Positions 24,218-33,361 of a stretch of 64,000 bases of DNA are shown piece after piece. Position numbers and translations under genes: made by a program. The notes under the pieces are model-generated. The model was not told the origin of the DNA, did not search any database, and saw only the letters and a program-made list of their open reading frames with translations. Source of the stretch: Alphaproteobacteria bacterium. GTDB taxonomy: Bacteria; Pseudomonadota; Alphaproteobacteria; Caulobacterales; Caulobacteraceae. Position 1 is the first letter of the stretch; each line of letters begins with the position of its first letter. The DNA is taken from contig JAHKAM010000011.1 in assembly GCA_018826515.1 (NCBI GenBank), positions 35,284-99,283 on the forward strand, given 5' to 3'.

Positions 24218-25840
24218 TCATATCGACGGACTTCGCGTGATCCGGCCGGCCAGCGGCGGCAGCGTGTCCGATGCGGCGGCGTTGACGGAGTCGATGACGA
24301 CCGGGGCGCCGTCGGGCGTCCAGGTCACGATCTCATGGCCGAGGTTGAAGACGCAGGTCAGGGTCTGGTCGCCGTGGCGGCGCTCGAAGGCGAGGAGCGG
24401 GGCGGGGGCGTCGAGGAAGCGCAGGGCGCCGAGGCGCAGGGCCGGCTCGCGCTTGCGCAGGGCGATCAGACGGCGGGTCAGGTTGAGGATGGAGGACGGG
24501 TCCGGGTCCTGACGATCGACGGCCATCGCCGGGTGGCGCGGATCGACCGGCAGCCACGGCTCGACGGCGGAGAAGCCGGCATGGGGGGCGTCGGCGCGCC
24601 ACGGCATGGGCGTGCGGGCGCCGTCGCGGCCCAGGGTCTCGGGCCAGTTGGCGATGGCCTCGGGGTCGACGAGGCGGTCGAAGGGGACCTCGGCCTGGGG
24701 CAGGCCCAGCTCCTCGCCCTGATAGACGAAGACATTGCCGCGCAGGCTGAGCAGCAGGAGCATGGCCATGCGGGCGAAACGGTCGGGGTCGCGGCCCTCG
24801 GCCCAGCGCGAGACGGCGCGCGGGGCGTCGTGGTTGGAGAAGGCCCAGGCGGGCCAGCCCTGGCCGGGGCGGCCATCCCAGGCGGCGTTGGCCCTGCGCA
24901 CCAGATCGGGGGTCAGTTCGCCCGCATACAGATAGGAGAAGCCGTAGGCGCTGTTGAGATGGCGGTCGTCGGCGGTGAAGGCCTGCATCTCGGGCTCGGC
25001 GTCGGGGCCGACGACCTCGGCGACGCTGAAGCGGCCGGGGTATTGATCCATCAGGGCGCGGACGCGGGCGAGGAAGGCGGGGATCCGCGGCCAGGACTGG
25101 TTGTGGACATGGGACTGGAAGTCGAAGGGGCGGGTGCGCTTGCCGGGCGGGGCGGGCGGATTGTCCGTCAGCGCCGGGTCGTGCATGGCGAAATTGATGG
25201 CGTCGAAGCGGAAGCCGTCGACCCCGCGGTCCAGCCAGAAGCGGGCGGCGTCGAGCAGGGCGTCCTGCACCGCGACATTGTGCAGGTTGAGCTGCGGCTG
25301 TTCGGGCAGGAAATTGTGCAGATAGTACTGGCCGCGGCGGGCGTCCCAGGTCCAGGCGGGGCCGACGAAGACGGACTGCCAGTTGCTGGGCGGGGACCCG
25401 TCGGGTTTCGCCTCGGCCCAGACGTACCAGTCGGCCTTCGCCGCGCCGCGCGACTGGCGGCTGTCCTTGAACCAGGCGTGCTGGTCCGAGGTGTGGGCGA
25501 GGACGAGGTCGGTGATGATCTTCAGGCCGAGGGCATGGGCGCGTTCGATCAGGCGGTCGAAATCGGCCAGGCTCCCGAACACCGGATCGACGTCGCAATA
25601 GTCGGCGACGTCATAGCCGAAATCCTTCATCGGCGAGGTGAAGAAGGGGCTGATCCAGACGGCGTCGACGCCGAGCGAGGCGATGTGGTCGAGGCGGGCG
25701 GTGATCCCGGCCAGGTCGCCGACGCCGTCGCCGTTGCTGTCGGCGAAACTGCGCGGATAGACCTGATAGATGACCGCGCCGCGCCACCAGTCGGCGTCGC
25801 CGGGCGAAGAATTCAGCGGGTCTGGAACCGGATCGGTCAC
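24218..25840 (-). CDS. GH13 alpha-glucosidase / oligo-1,6-glucosidase-like
   Basis: The 540-residue protein is a glycoside hydrolase family 13 enzyme. The barrel opens with WWRGAVIYQVYPRSFADSNG. The catalytic residues are the Asp in GVDGFRFDAINF, the Glu in FSVAEVVG and the Asp in FSNHDAPR, and VYQGEELGLPQ follows. This pattern fits alpha-glucosidases acting on maltose- or isomaltose-type sugars. No signal peptide is seen with the GTG start at 25840, so it is likely cytoplasmic. No sugar transporter or regulator gene is nearby. Confidence 0.9.
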   Translation of the reverse strand: MTDPVPDPLNSSPGDADWWRGAVIYQVYPRSFADSNGDGVGDLAGITARLDHIASLGVDAVWISPFFTSPMKDFGYDVADYCDVDPVFGSLADFDRLIERAHALGLKIITDLVLAHTSDQHAWFKDSRQSRGAAKADWYVWAEAKPDGSPPSNWQSVFVGPAWTWDARRGQYYLHNFLPEQPQLNLHNVAVQDALLDAARFWLDRGVDGFRFDAINFAMHDPALTDNPPAPPGKRTRPFDFQSHVHNQSWPRIPAFLARVRALMDQYPGRFSVAEVVGPDAEPEMQAFTADDRHLNSAYGFSYLYAGELTPDLVRRANAAWDGRPGQGWPAWAFSNHDAPRAVSRWAEGRDPDRFARMAMLLLLSLRGNVFVYQGEELGLPQAEVPFDRLVDPEAIANWPETLGRDGARTPMPWRADAPHAGFSAVEPWLPVDPRHPAMAVDRQDPDPSSILNLTRRLIALRKREPALRLGALRFLDAPAPLLAFERRHGDQTLTCVFNLGHEIVTWTPDGAPVVIDSVNAAASDTLPPLAGRITRSPSI

Positions 25841-25923
25841 GCGGGGCCTTGTGATGCAATGCGTCCGGACTTTGCAACGCCCGGCCGTCGGGCGATAGGT
25901 GGGCGGATGGCGGAGCGTGAAGG

Positions 25924-26520
25924 ATGATCCAGACGATGCGGCGAGCCGGACTGCTGGGCCTTGTGCTGGCCCTGATCGCGGGATCGGCCTGGGCCGAGGT
26001 GACCCTGACCTTCTACGCCCATCCCGGGGCGCGGGTGCGGGACGGCAATCTGTTGTTTCCACACGCCTTCGTGCAGGCCACCGGCACGCTGGACGAGACC
26101 GGCGAGGCCGTGGACTGGGCGGCCGGCTTCACCGCCCGCAATCCCGGACCGCAGCTGCTGTTCGCGCGCGGGCAGGGCGTGGTCGAGCTGCCGAACCCCC
26201 GCTATGTCGGCGAGGGCAAACCCTATCTGCGGCTGACGGTCAGCGACGCCGACTATCGCGCGGTGCGGACGCGGGCCGACTGGTGGAACAGCCCGGAGGG
26301 GTGGGTCTATGACCTGCGCCGGCGCAATTGCATCACCTTCATCGCCGACCTGGCGCGGGTCGCCGGCCTGCAGACCGCCGAGGAGCCGTCGATGAAACCG
26401 GGGAGCTTCCTCGAGGCGACGGCGGCGCTCAATCCGGCGGCGGCGTGGCGGGAGGAACTGGTCGAGGCCCCGGTCGCGATCATGGCACCAGCGGCTGACC
26501 CGACGCCCGGCGGGCGCTGA
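25924..26520 (+). CDS. Secreted NlpC/P60-like (DUF4105-type) protein, function unknown
   Basis: The 198-residue protein has a signal peptide (ending GSAWAEV). Two segments recall permuted NlpC/P60 or LRAT-type thiol enzymes: a His in NLLFPHAFVQATG and a Cys in YDLRRRNCITFIADLA. The NC-hydrophobic pattern is shared with DUF4105 proteins. Catalytic Cys/His function is an inference from these two motifs. The gene overlaps the convergent M48 protease gene by 41 bases at its 3' end. Confidence 0.6.
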   Translation: MIQTMRRAGLLGLVLALIAGSAWAEVTLTFYAHPGARVRDGNLLFPHAFVQATGTLDETGEAVDWAAGFTARNPGPQLLFARGQGVVELPNPRYVGEGKPYLRLTVSDADYRAVRTRADWWNSPEGWVYDLRRRNCITFIADLARVAGLQTAEEPSMKPGSFLEATAALNPAAAWREELVEAPVAIMAPAADPTPGGR

Positions 26521-27490
26521 TCTCGGCCTCAACCTCTTCCAGCGCGCGGGCCCGGGCCTCGGCCGACGGGTGGCTCCAGCCGGGATAGCGGACCCGCCAG
26601 TTGTAGTCGCCGAAGCGGCGCCAGAAGGCCGGCGCGATGGCGGTGTCGAACCCGGCGCGGGCGGCGAGATACAGGCCGACGCGATCCGCCTGCCGCTCGG
26701 CGCCGCCGGCCGCGCCGTTGAAGGCCGGAATGGTCTGGGTCTGCCGCCCGCGGGCCTCGGCCTCATGCCAGTCCCGGTGCCCGAGCACGTGGTGGGCCAG
26801 CTCGTGGCCGAGCACCAGGGCCAGTTCGTCGTCGGTCGCCGTGAACCCGGCCATGGCGGTGGTGATGAACAGGCGCTTGCCGTCCGCCCGGGCGTTGAGT
26901 TCGTTGGAGGGATCCAGCTGCACCTCGTAACCGCAGGCGCGTTGCGGGGTCAGGATGGCCGTCCGGTCGTCGCCGTCGCGGCGGAAGACGATCTCGACCG
27001 GTCCGCCGGCGAGCGCCAGGTCGATCCGCTGGATATTGGCCTCGACGCCTGCATAGTCGGCCGCGCGCCGGTCCATGCCGCGCGTCAGGGCCTGGCCGTT
27101 GACGCTGAGCAGAAGATCGCCCCGGCGCAGGCCGGCAAGGGCGGCGGCCGACCCCTCCGGCACGGCCAGCAGGCCGGGGAGGTCCTGGTCGAGGCCGAAC
27201 CGGCTCTCGGCGAAAGGCCGCAGTTCGGGGCTGTACTGGCTGGCGGCGTGCAGGAACCAGCCCGCCGAGTTGCGGACCGCGGGACACAGTTCGGCGTTGG
27301 CGGCCGACAGGCGATGGCCGACGTCGGCGACCCGCTGGTCCAGATCGGTCAGGGCGATCAGTCGCTGTTCCGCCGGCGCCGAGATCTCGAGACCGGCCTC
27401 CGGCACAGGAGCGCCGGAGCCGCAGGCGGACAAGGTCGCGGTCAACAGCAGGAGGACCGCGACGGGAGCGGGGGAACGCCGGTTCAACAT
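26480..27490 (-). CDS. M48-family metalloprotease lipoprotein with PDZ-like domain
   Basis: The 336-residue protein has a lipobox (LTATLSAC) at the end of its signal peptide. A PDZ-like region (VPEGSAAALAGLRRGDLLLS) precedes the zinc protease domain, where HELAHHVLGH supplies the first two ligands and ERQADRVGLYLA the third. It resembles periplasmic M48 quality-control proteases of the BepA type, but with the added PDZ part. The ATG at 27490 (MLNRRSPAP) is chosen because the signal peptide starts there. Confidence 0.82.
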   Translation of the reverse strand: MLNRRSPAPVAVLLLLTATLSACGSGAPVPEAGLEISAPAEQRLIALTDLDQRVADVGHRLSAANAELCPAVRNSAGWFLHAASQYSPELRPFAESRFGLDQDLPGLLAVPEGSAAALAGLRRGDLLLSVNGQALTRGMDRRAADYAGVEANIQRIDLALAGGPVEIVFRRDGDDRTAILTPQRACGYEVQLDPSNELNARADGKRLFITTAMAGFTATDDELALVLGHELAHHVLGHRDWHEAEARGRQTQTIPAFNGAAGGAERQADRVGLYLAARAGFDTAIAPAFWRRFGDYNWRVRYPGWSHPSAEARARALEEVEAEISARRASGQPLVP

Positions 27491-27747
27491 GACCGCACCA
27501 TGCGTCGGGGCCCCGGGCGTGCCAAGCCTCGATCCGGGACGAACTGCGTCTGTCGGCGGGCCGGGGCCGTATCCTTCCGGGAGAGTGGGTGATCCAGCCC
27601 CACGGTCGGGAGCATAGACGTGAATCGTCAAACAATCTTGAGGTGTGTCCCGGAGTATTTATTTCACCTTGATTGCATCGCGCTTGTCGTTTCGGCGCGT
27701 CGCGTTACGGTGCCTGTCTCCAACATCTCCTCCACGACGGTGGCCCC

Positions 27748-30700
27748 ATGTCCTACGGCTTGATCAACAACCGCGCAGGCGGCAGCTCCAACAGCTTTCT
27801 CGAAGCTTTCGAGGGCTTTACAGGTTCGAGTCAGCGGTTCACGGGCGTCAGCGAGACGCTTGAGCCGGTCCAGGCCAGCGGCCCCATGTTCCAGGGCCTG
27901 CTCCCCGACCGTCCGGGCGGTTCGGACGCCTTCCTTGAAGTGTTCGGCGGATTTGCAGGGCCGAACCAGCGCTTCATCGGCGTCGGCGAGTCGGTCGAAC
28001 TCGATGAACCGGCGGAGTCGTCCTCGTTCGGCGCGATCGCCAGCTATCAGATCTGCGCCTGCTGCGCGCGCTTCCACGGACCGTCGACGGATTCCGATGG
28101 CGGTCCGGTTTTCACCCTGAATGCGGATGACCGGGGCGTCTTTGGCCCCAACGGCAAGCCCTCGCTCAGCTCGACCGACGCCGGCGCCCAGATCACCCGC
28201 AACAATCAGAGCTGGGCCACGGGGCTCGGCACGGCGGCGACGGTGACCTACGCCTTCCGCGATTCAGTCACGACCATGCCGACCGACACGACCGGCTTCT
28301 CGCAGTTCAACACCAGCCAGATCGCCGCCTCCATCCTGGCCTTCTCGGCCTGGTCGGACGTGGCCAACATCACCTTCCAGCGCGTCCAGAACTCGGGCAG
28401 CGAATACTCGAACAACGCCACCATCCTGCTGGGCAACTATGCCGACGGGCAGCAGGGGGCCGCGGCCTTCGCCTATCTGCCCGGCGGCATGCCCGGGGCG
28501 AGCGGCTTCAACCAGGTCCAGGGCGATGTCTGGATCAACAGCACCGTTTCGAACGGCATCAACAACCAGCCGGTCCAGCAGGGCTATGCCCAGCTGACCC
28601 TGCTGCACGAGATCGGCCACGCCATCGGCCTGAGCCACCCGGCCGCCTACAACGCCAGCGCGGACGGCAGGGTCACCTATGAAGCGAGCGCCATCTATTA
28701 CGAGGACTCGCTTCAATACACGGTGATGAGCTATTTCCAGGAGGAACTGACCGGCGCGTCCTTCGGGTCGGGCCGGTATTCGTCCGCGCCCTTGCTGGAT
28801 GACATTTCGGCGGCCCAGCGTCTGTACGGCGCCAACATGTCCACCCGGACGGGCGACACCACCTATGGCTTCAACTCGACGGCGGGCCAGGTCTGGTTCA
28901 GCGCCAGCAGCGGTTCCAGCGCCCTGATTTTCTGCGCATGGGATGCCGGCGGCACGGATACGTTTGATTTCTCGGGCTACCTGCAGAGCCAGGTTATCGA
29001 CCTGCGCCAGGGGGCCTTCTCCAATGTCGGCGGCCTCATCGGCAACGTCTCGATCGCCATCGGCGCGGTGATCGAGAACGCCATCGGCGGGGCGGGTTCG
29101 GACACCTTCCGCGGCAACTCGGCCAACAACCGGTTCACGCCGAACGCGGGGACCGACGTCGTCGATGGCGGTCTCGGGACCGATACGGTCGTGTTCTCGG
29201 GTGCGCGCGCCGCCTATACCGTCAGCTGGAACGGCCAGGTCGGCACCATCACCGGCAACGGCCAGAACGTGACCGTCACCAATGTCGAATTCCTGCAATT
29301 CACCGACCAGACCATAGCCGCGGCCCCGACGGGCGGCGTCGTGGTCGGCGGCGACATGACCAATGAGACCATCACCGGCACCGCCCTGGCGGATGTGATC
29401 GGCGGCCTCGGCGGGGACGATGTCATCAACGGCCTGGCCGGCAATGACACGCTGAACGGCGGCTCCGGCAATGACGCCCTCAACGGCGGCGAGGGCGACG
29501 ACGTCCTGACCGGAGCCCTGGGCAACGACGCGCTCAACGGCGGGGCCGGCATCGATACCGCCGACTATTCCGGCGCGGGCGCCGGGGTGACGGTCAATCT
29601 GGCCCTGGGCGCGGCGAGCGGCGCCGCCGGCCTGGATACCCTGGTCGATATGGAGAACGTCACCGGCTCGGCCCATGCCGACACCCTGACGGGCGACGGC
29701 GGCGCCAACGTCCTGCGCGGCGGCGGCGGCATCGACACGATCAACGGCGGCGGCGGCGCGGACGAACTGTATGCCGGCGCGCCCGGTCAGGGCGGCGGCG
29801 CGCCCGATATCATCAAGGGCAATGACACGGCCAACAACACCATCGCCACGGCGGTGTCGCTGACCGGCGCCTTCGACCTGTTCTCCAACCCGGCCATCGG
29901 CAGTTCGACCACGATCCCGCACGCGACCGTCGTCGCCACGACGCATGGCGGCGTCGAATACTATGCCATCACCGTGGCCGCGAACGAGACGATCACGGTC
30001 GACATCGACGGCGCCAGCTTCGACAGCACCCTGCGGATCGTGGATGCCGAAGGCGTGGAATTCGCCAGCAATGACGACAATGCGTCCGACGGCGGGGCAA
30101 GCACCGATTCGGCCGTGACCGTCACCTTCCCCCTCGCCGGCACCTATTACATCCAGGTCGCGCAGTGGGTGAGCGGCAGCGGTCCCTTCGTCTCGGGTCC
30201 GCCCCCCGCCGGCGGGACCTACACCCTGCATGTCTCGAGCCCGAGCCAGACGCCGGTTCCGATCGTACTGCAGGGATCGACCCTGAACGGCGAGGGCGGC
30301 GACGACCGCCTGGAAGGCGGTTCGGGCAATGACACGATCAACGGCGGCGACGGCACGGACACGGCTGTCTATTCCGGCAACCGCGCGGCCTATACGATCA
30401 GCGTCTCGAACGGCGTGACCACGGTGTCCGGCCCGAACGGGACCGACACGGTGAGCAATGTCGAGCGGCTGCAGTTCGCGGACGGGCTGTTTGATCCGAC
30501 GGGGGCGCCGCTGCCGGATGTGTCGGTGATCAACGGCACGGCGGGCGGCGACACGCTGAACGGCACGGCCGGGGCGGACACGATCAACGGCCTGGACGGG
30601 GATGACGTCATCAACGGCCTGGCCGGCAATGACACGATCGACGGCGGGGCCGGGACGGATACGGCGGTGTTCTCGGGCGCGATCGCGGGTTCGACGGTGT

Positions 30701-33231
30701 CGACGAGCGGCGGGGTGACCACGGTCACGGGGCCGGACGGGACGGATACGCTGACGAATGTTGAGTATCTGCGGTTTAGCGACGGAACGCTGATCGTGGG
30801 GGCCGGGGGCGGGCAGTTGTTCCAGGGGACGGTCAATGCGGATGTGATCAACGGCACGGCGTTCAATGATCAGATCGATGGCGGCGGGGGCGACGATCAG
30901 CTCAATGGCGCGGCCGGCAATGACTCGATCGACGGCGGGGGCGGGACGGACAGAGCGGTGTATTCCGGCAACCGGTCTGCCTACACCATCAATGCCTCGG
31001 GCGGTGTGACGACGATCACGGGTCCGGATGGAACGGATACGCTTGAGAACGTTGAGCTCCTGCAATTTGCGGACGGTCTGTTCGACCTGGCGGGCGATCC
31101 GTACGGCCGGGTGTTCACCGGCACGGAGTCGGGTGAAACAATCCAGGGCACAGCCGGTCCGGATGTTATTCAAGGTCTCGGCGGCAACGACGTCATCTAC
31201 GGCTTTGGTGGGGATGATGCTGCTGATGGCGGGGCAGGCAACGACTCGCTCTTTGGTCAGGGTGGCAACGACGTCCTGGATGGCGGCGATGGCGATGACG
31301 GGCTGGCGGGCAACGAAGGCGACGACGTCCTGCGCGGAGGCGCCGGTAATGATTTGCTGCTTGGCGGCGTCGGAAACGACACGCTGATCGGCGGCGACGG
31401 CGTTGATACGCTGGAAGGCGGCGAGGGTGACGACACCTACTATGTGGACGCCGGCGACACCGTTATCGAGGGCGAAAACGGGGGTCTCGATATTGTTTAT
31501 TCGTCCGGCTCCTATCAACTCGGCCTGAACGTCGAGGCGGTGTATCTGGTTGGTACCGGTGATTTCGTCGGCGTAGGAAACGATCTTTCGAACTGGATCT
31601 ACGGAGGCTCCGGCAATGACTCCCTGTTCGGACTTCGCGGCGACGACGTCATCGATGGCGGCGACGGCAATGACGGCCTGGCCGGCAACGAGGGTAACGA
31701 CTGGCTCCGTGGCGGGGCCGGAAACGATACCCTGATCGGCGGCGAGGGCGTCGACCGACTGGAAGGCGGCTCTGGTGACGACGTCTACTATGCGGACTCG
31801 GAAGACATCCTCGTCGAGGGCGCCGCCGGCGGATTTGATATCGTCTACGCGACTGGTTCACTTCAGCTCGGCGCGAACGTGGAGGCGCTCTATCTTTCGG
31901 GCTCCGCCAATGCCGTTGTAACGGGGAGCAATGACTCCAACTGGATCTATGGCGCCGCCGGCAACGATTCCCTGTTCGGTTTGGCCGGCAACGATCTGCT
32001 GGATGGTGGAGCCGGCAACGACGGTCTGGCCGGCAATGAGGGCGATGACTGGCTTCGCGGCGGCGAGGGTGACGACCTCCTGCTCGGCGGGGCCGGCAAC
32101 GACACGTTGGACGGCGGCGCCGGCGCCGACACACTGGAAGGCGGCGAAGGCGACGATGTCTACTTTGTGGACGCCGGCGACACCGTAACGGAGGGCGAGA
32201 ACGCCGGGCTTGATATCGTCTATTCGGCCGGATCCTATCAGCTCGGGCTGAACGTCGAGGCGGTTTATCTACTCGGCGCGGCTGACAACGTCGCCGTGGG
32301 CAACGACCTCTCCAACTGGATATACGGAGGGGCCGGCAACGACTCGCTGTTCGGTCTCCGCGGGGACGACCTGATCGATGGCGGCGCGGGTAACGACGGC
32401 CTCGCCGGCAATGAGGGGGTGGACTGGCTGCGTGGAGGCGCGGGCGACGATACCCTGATCGGTGGCGCTGACGATGACACGCTGGACGGCGGCGACGGAA
32501 CGGATACAGCCGTCTATTCCGGCAATCGCGCGGCTTACACCATCACCGTATCGGGCGGCGTGACCACGGTGACCGGCCCGGAGGGTACGGACACCCTGTC
32601 CAACGTCGAACGTCTGCAGTTCGCCGACACCGTCACGAACGCGGCCGGCGATCCGCTCGCCACACCGGCCGCGGCCGAACCTCAGGTCCTGCCTGCGATT
32701 GCCGGAGAAAAGGCCGCTGGCGGGTTTGAGGTGCATCCCGCCGCCCTGGGCGACATGGCCAAGGAAGCCGGACCGGAAGTCCTGCCTTCCGCGCCCGGTG
32801 ATATGGCCAAGGACAGCGGAACCCAGGTCCTGCCCGTCGAAACGGATGTGTTCCCGACCCTGGTGCGCGCCGTGACCAACCCGGTGTCGCTTGAGGGAGA
32901 CTTCGCCGCGACGCTGTCCATGTTCAGCCACCCTGCCTCCATGGAAGGCCGACGGTCTGTGGGCGTCGATGCGACCTCGCCCGAGGTCCTGCCGATTATG
33001 GACGACGACTTCGTGCTGATGGACAAGATGGAAAGCCCGCCGGTCATGCCGCCTCTGGAAGGCGATGTGGACACCCTCGGCCTGGTCAAGGACATGGATT
33101 TCGCCCTTGGTCTGTTACAGGTGCCTTGTGTCGGCAACGGGTCAAATCCGTACCTCTCCGCCGACGGCCTGACGGTGTACGAGGATTGGTCCGGCCTCCC
33201 CGATTCGACCCGAAACGACGTCTGGGGCTAG
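27748..33231 (+). CDS. Giant RTX serralysin-like (M10/SapA-like) extracellular metalloprotease
   Basis: The 1,827-residue protein has no N-terminal signal and is built for type I secretion. Order: two about 28-residue repeats (residues 11-38 and 57-84), a Cys cluster CACC (103-106), then a serralysin-type zinc protease with HEIGHAIGLSH (His287, Glu288, His291, His297) and Met-turn VMSY (Met327, Tyr329). RTX nonapeptides (GGxGxDxL) appear near residues 551-605 and from about 850 onward. A bacterial pre-peptidase-like beta domain spans about 694-833. Five copies of a DTAVYSGNRAAYT...NVERLQFADG module and three larger tandem units (about 125, 116, 125 residues, 31.2-32.3 kb) follow. The tail has repeats EVLP and GDMAK. 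Substrate and transporter are not in the window. The nearest known relative in kind is Caulobacter SapA, which is much shorter. Confidence 0.88.
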   Translation: MSYGLINNRAGGSSNSFLEAFEGFTGSSQRFTGVSETLEPVQASGPMFQGLLPDRPGGSDAFLEVFGGFAGPNQRFIGVGESVELDEPAESSSFGAIASYQICACCARFHGPSTDSDGGPVFTLNADDRGVFGPNGKPSLSSTDAGAQITRNNQSWATGLGTAATVTYAFRDSVTTMPTDTTGFSQFNTSQIAASILAFSAWSDVANITFQRVQNSGSEYSNNATILLGNYADGQQGAAAFAYLPGGMPGASGFNQVQGDVWINSTVSNGINNQPVQQGYAQLTLLHEIGHAIGLSHPAAYNASADGRVTYEASAIYYEDSLQYTVMSYFQEELTGASFGSGRYSSAPLLDDISAAQRLYGANMSTRTGDTTYGFNSTAGQVWFSASSGSSALIFCAWDAGGTDTFDFSGYLQSQVIDLRQGAFSNVGGLIGNVSIAIGAVIENAIGGAGSDTFRGNSANNRFTPNAGTDVVDGGLGTDTVVFSGARAAYTVSWNGQVGTITGNGQNVTVTNVEFLQFTDQTIAAAPTGGVVVGGDMTNETITGTALADVIGGLGGDDVINGLAGNDTLNGGSGNDALNGGEGDDVLTGALGNDALNGGAGIDTADYSGAGAGVTVNLALGAASGAAGLDTLVDMENVTGSAHADTLTGDGGANVLRGGGGIDTINGGGGADELYAGAPGQGGGAPDIIKGNDTANNTIATAVSLTGAFDLFSNPAIGSSTTIPHATVVATTHGGVEYYAITVAANETITVDIDGASFDSTLRIVDAEGVEFASNDDNASDGGASTDSAVTVTFPLAGTYYIQVAQWVSGSGPFVSGPPPAGGTYTLHVSSPSQTPVPIVLQGSTLNGEGGDDRLEGGSGNDTINGGDGTDTAVYSGNRAAYTISVSNGVTTVSGPNGTDTVSNVERLQFADGLFDPTGAPLPDVSVINGTAGGDTLNGTAGADTINGLDGDDVINGLAGNDTIDGGAGTDTAVFSGAIAGSTVSTSGGVTTVTGPDGTDTLTNVEYLRFSDGTLIVGAGGGQLFQGTVNADVINGTAFNDQIDGGGGDDQLNGAAGNDSIDGGGGTDRAVYSGNRSAYTINASGGVTTITGPDGTDTLENVELLQFADGLFDLAGDPYGRVFTGTESGETIQGTAGPDVIQGLGGNDVIYGFGGDDAADGGAGNDSLFGQGGNDVLDGGDGDDGLAGNEGDDVLRGGAGNDLLLGGVGNDTLIGGDGVDTLEGGEGDDTYYVDAGDTVIEGENGGLDIVYSSGSYQLGLNVEAVYLVGTGDFVGVGNDLSNWIYGGSGNDSLFGLRGDDVIDGGDGNDGLAGNEGNDWLRGGAGNDTLIGGEGVDRLEGGSGDDVYYADSEDILVEGAAGGFDIVYATGSLQLGANVEALYLSGSANAVVTGSNDSNWIYGAAGNDSLFGLAGNDLLDGGAGNDGLAGNEGDDWLRGGEGDDLLLGGAGNDTLDGGAGADTLEGGEGDDVYFVDAGDTVTEGENAGLDIVYSAGSYQLGLNVEAVYLLGAADNVAVGNDLSNWIYGGAGNDSLFGLRGDDLIDGGAGNDGLAGNEGVDWLRGGAGDDTLIGGADDDTLDGGDGTDTAVYSGNRAAYTITVSGGVTTVTGPEGTDTLSNVERLQFADTVTNAAGDPLATPAAAEPQVLPAIAGEKAAGGFEVHPAALGDMAKEAGPEVLPSAPGDMAKDSGTQVLPVETDVFPTLVRAVTNPVSLEGDFAATLSMFSHPASMEGRRSVGVDATSPEVLPIMDDDFVLMDKMESPPVMPPLEGDVDTLGLVKDMDFALGLLQVPCVGNGSNPYLSADGLTVYEDWSGLPDSTRNDVWG
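31238..32340 (+). repeat. Three tandem RTX super-repeats inside the metalloprotease gene
   Basis: Units begin at about 31238, 31612 and 31960, with a fourth partial start at about 32335, giving periods of roughly 375, 348 and 375 bases. Each unit encodes GNDSLFG, then DGLAGNEG, a WLRGGAGND-type block, DTLEGGEGDD and a Leu/Val-rich LGLNVEAVYL segment. The 348-base unit lacks 9 codons. The arrangement implies recent internal duplication. Confidence 0.8.
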
Positions 33232-33250
33232 GCGACTCCGGCACGAACGC

Positions 33251-33290
33251 GGGAGGGGATCGGACCCTGTGGTCCGATCCCCTCCCTTGG
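33251..33290 (+). terminator. Strong intrinsic terminator after the RTX protease gene
   Basis: A perfect 16-bp stem (33251-33266 with 33271-33286; GGGAGGGGATCGGACC) and a CTGT loop are followed by TTGGTT. It separates the protease gene from the downstream manC-type gene. Confidence 0.85.
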
Positions 33291-33361
33291 TTCCCGGGGT
33301 GGCCGGGCCGGTGGTTGCTCCGGGCAGGGCGGCCGGATAGACGTCGGGAGGGGACCCAAGC

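Noticed and set aside
28264..31518. A 1,084-residue open frame on the reverse strand inside the RTX protease gene
   Set aside because: It is antisense to a gene with strong protein motifs and arises from GC-rich repeats. The sequence has no domain and simply mirrors the RTX repeats.
29400..32510. CRISPR-like or satellite array
   Set aside because: The repeats are in frame and encode GGxGxD nonapeptides; spacer lengths and sequences follow codon periodicity.
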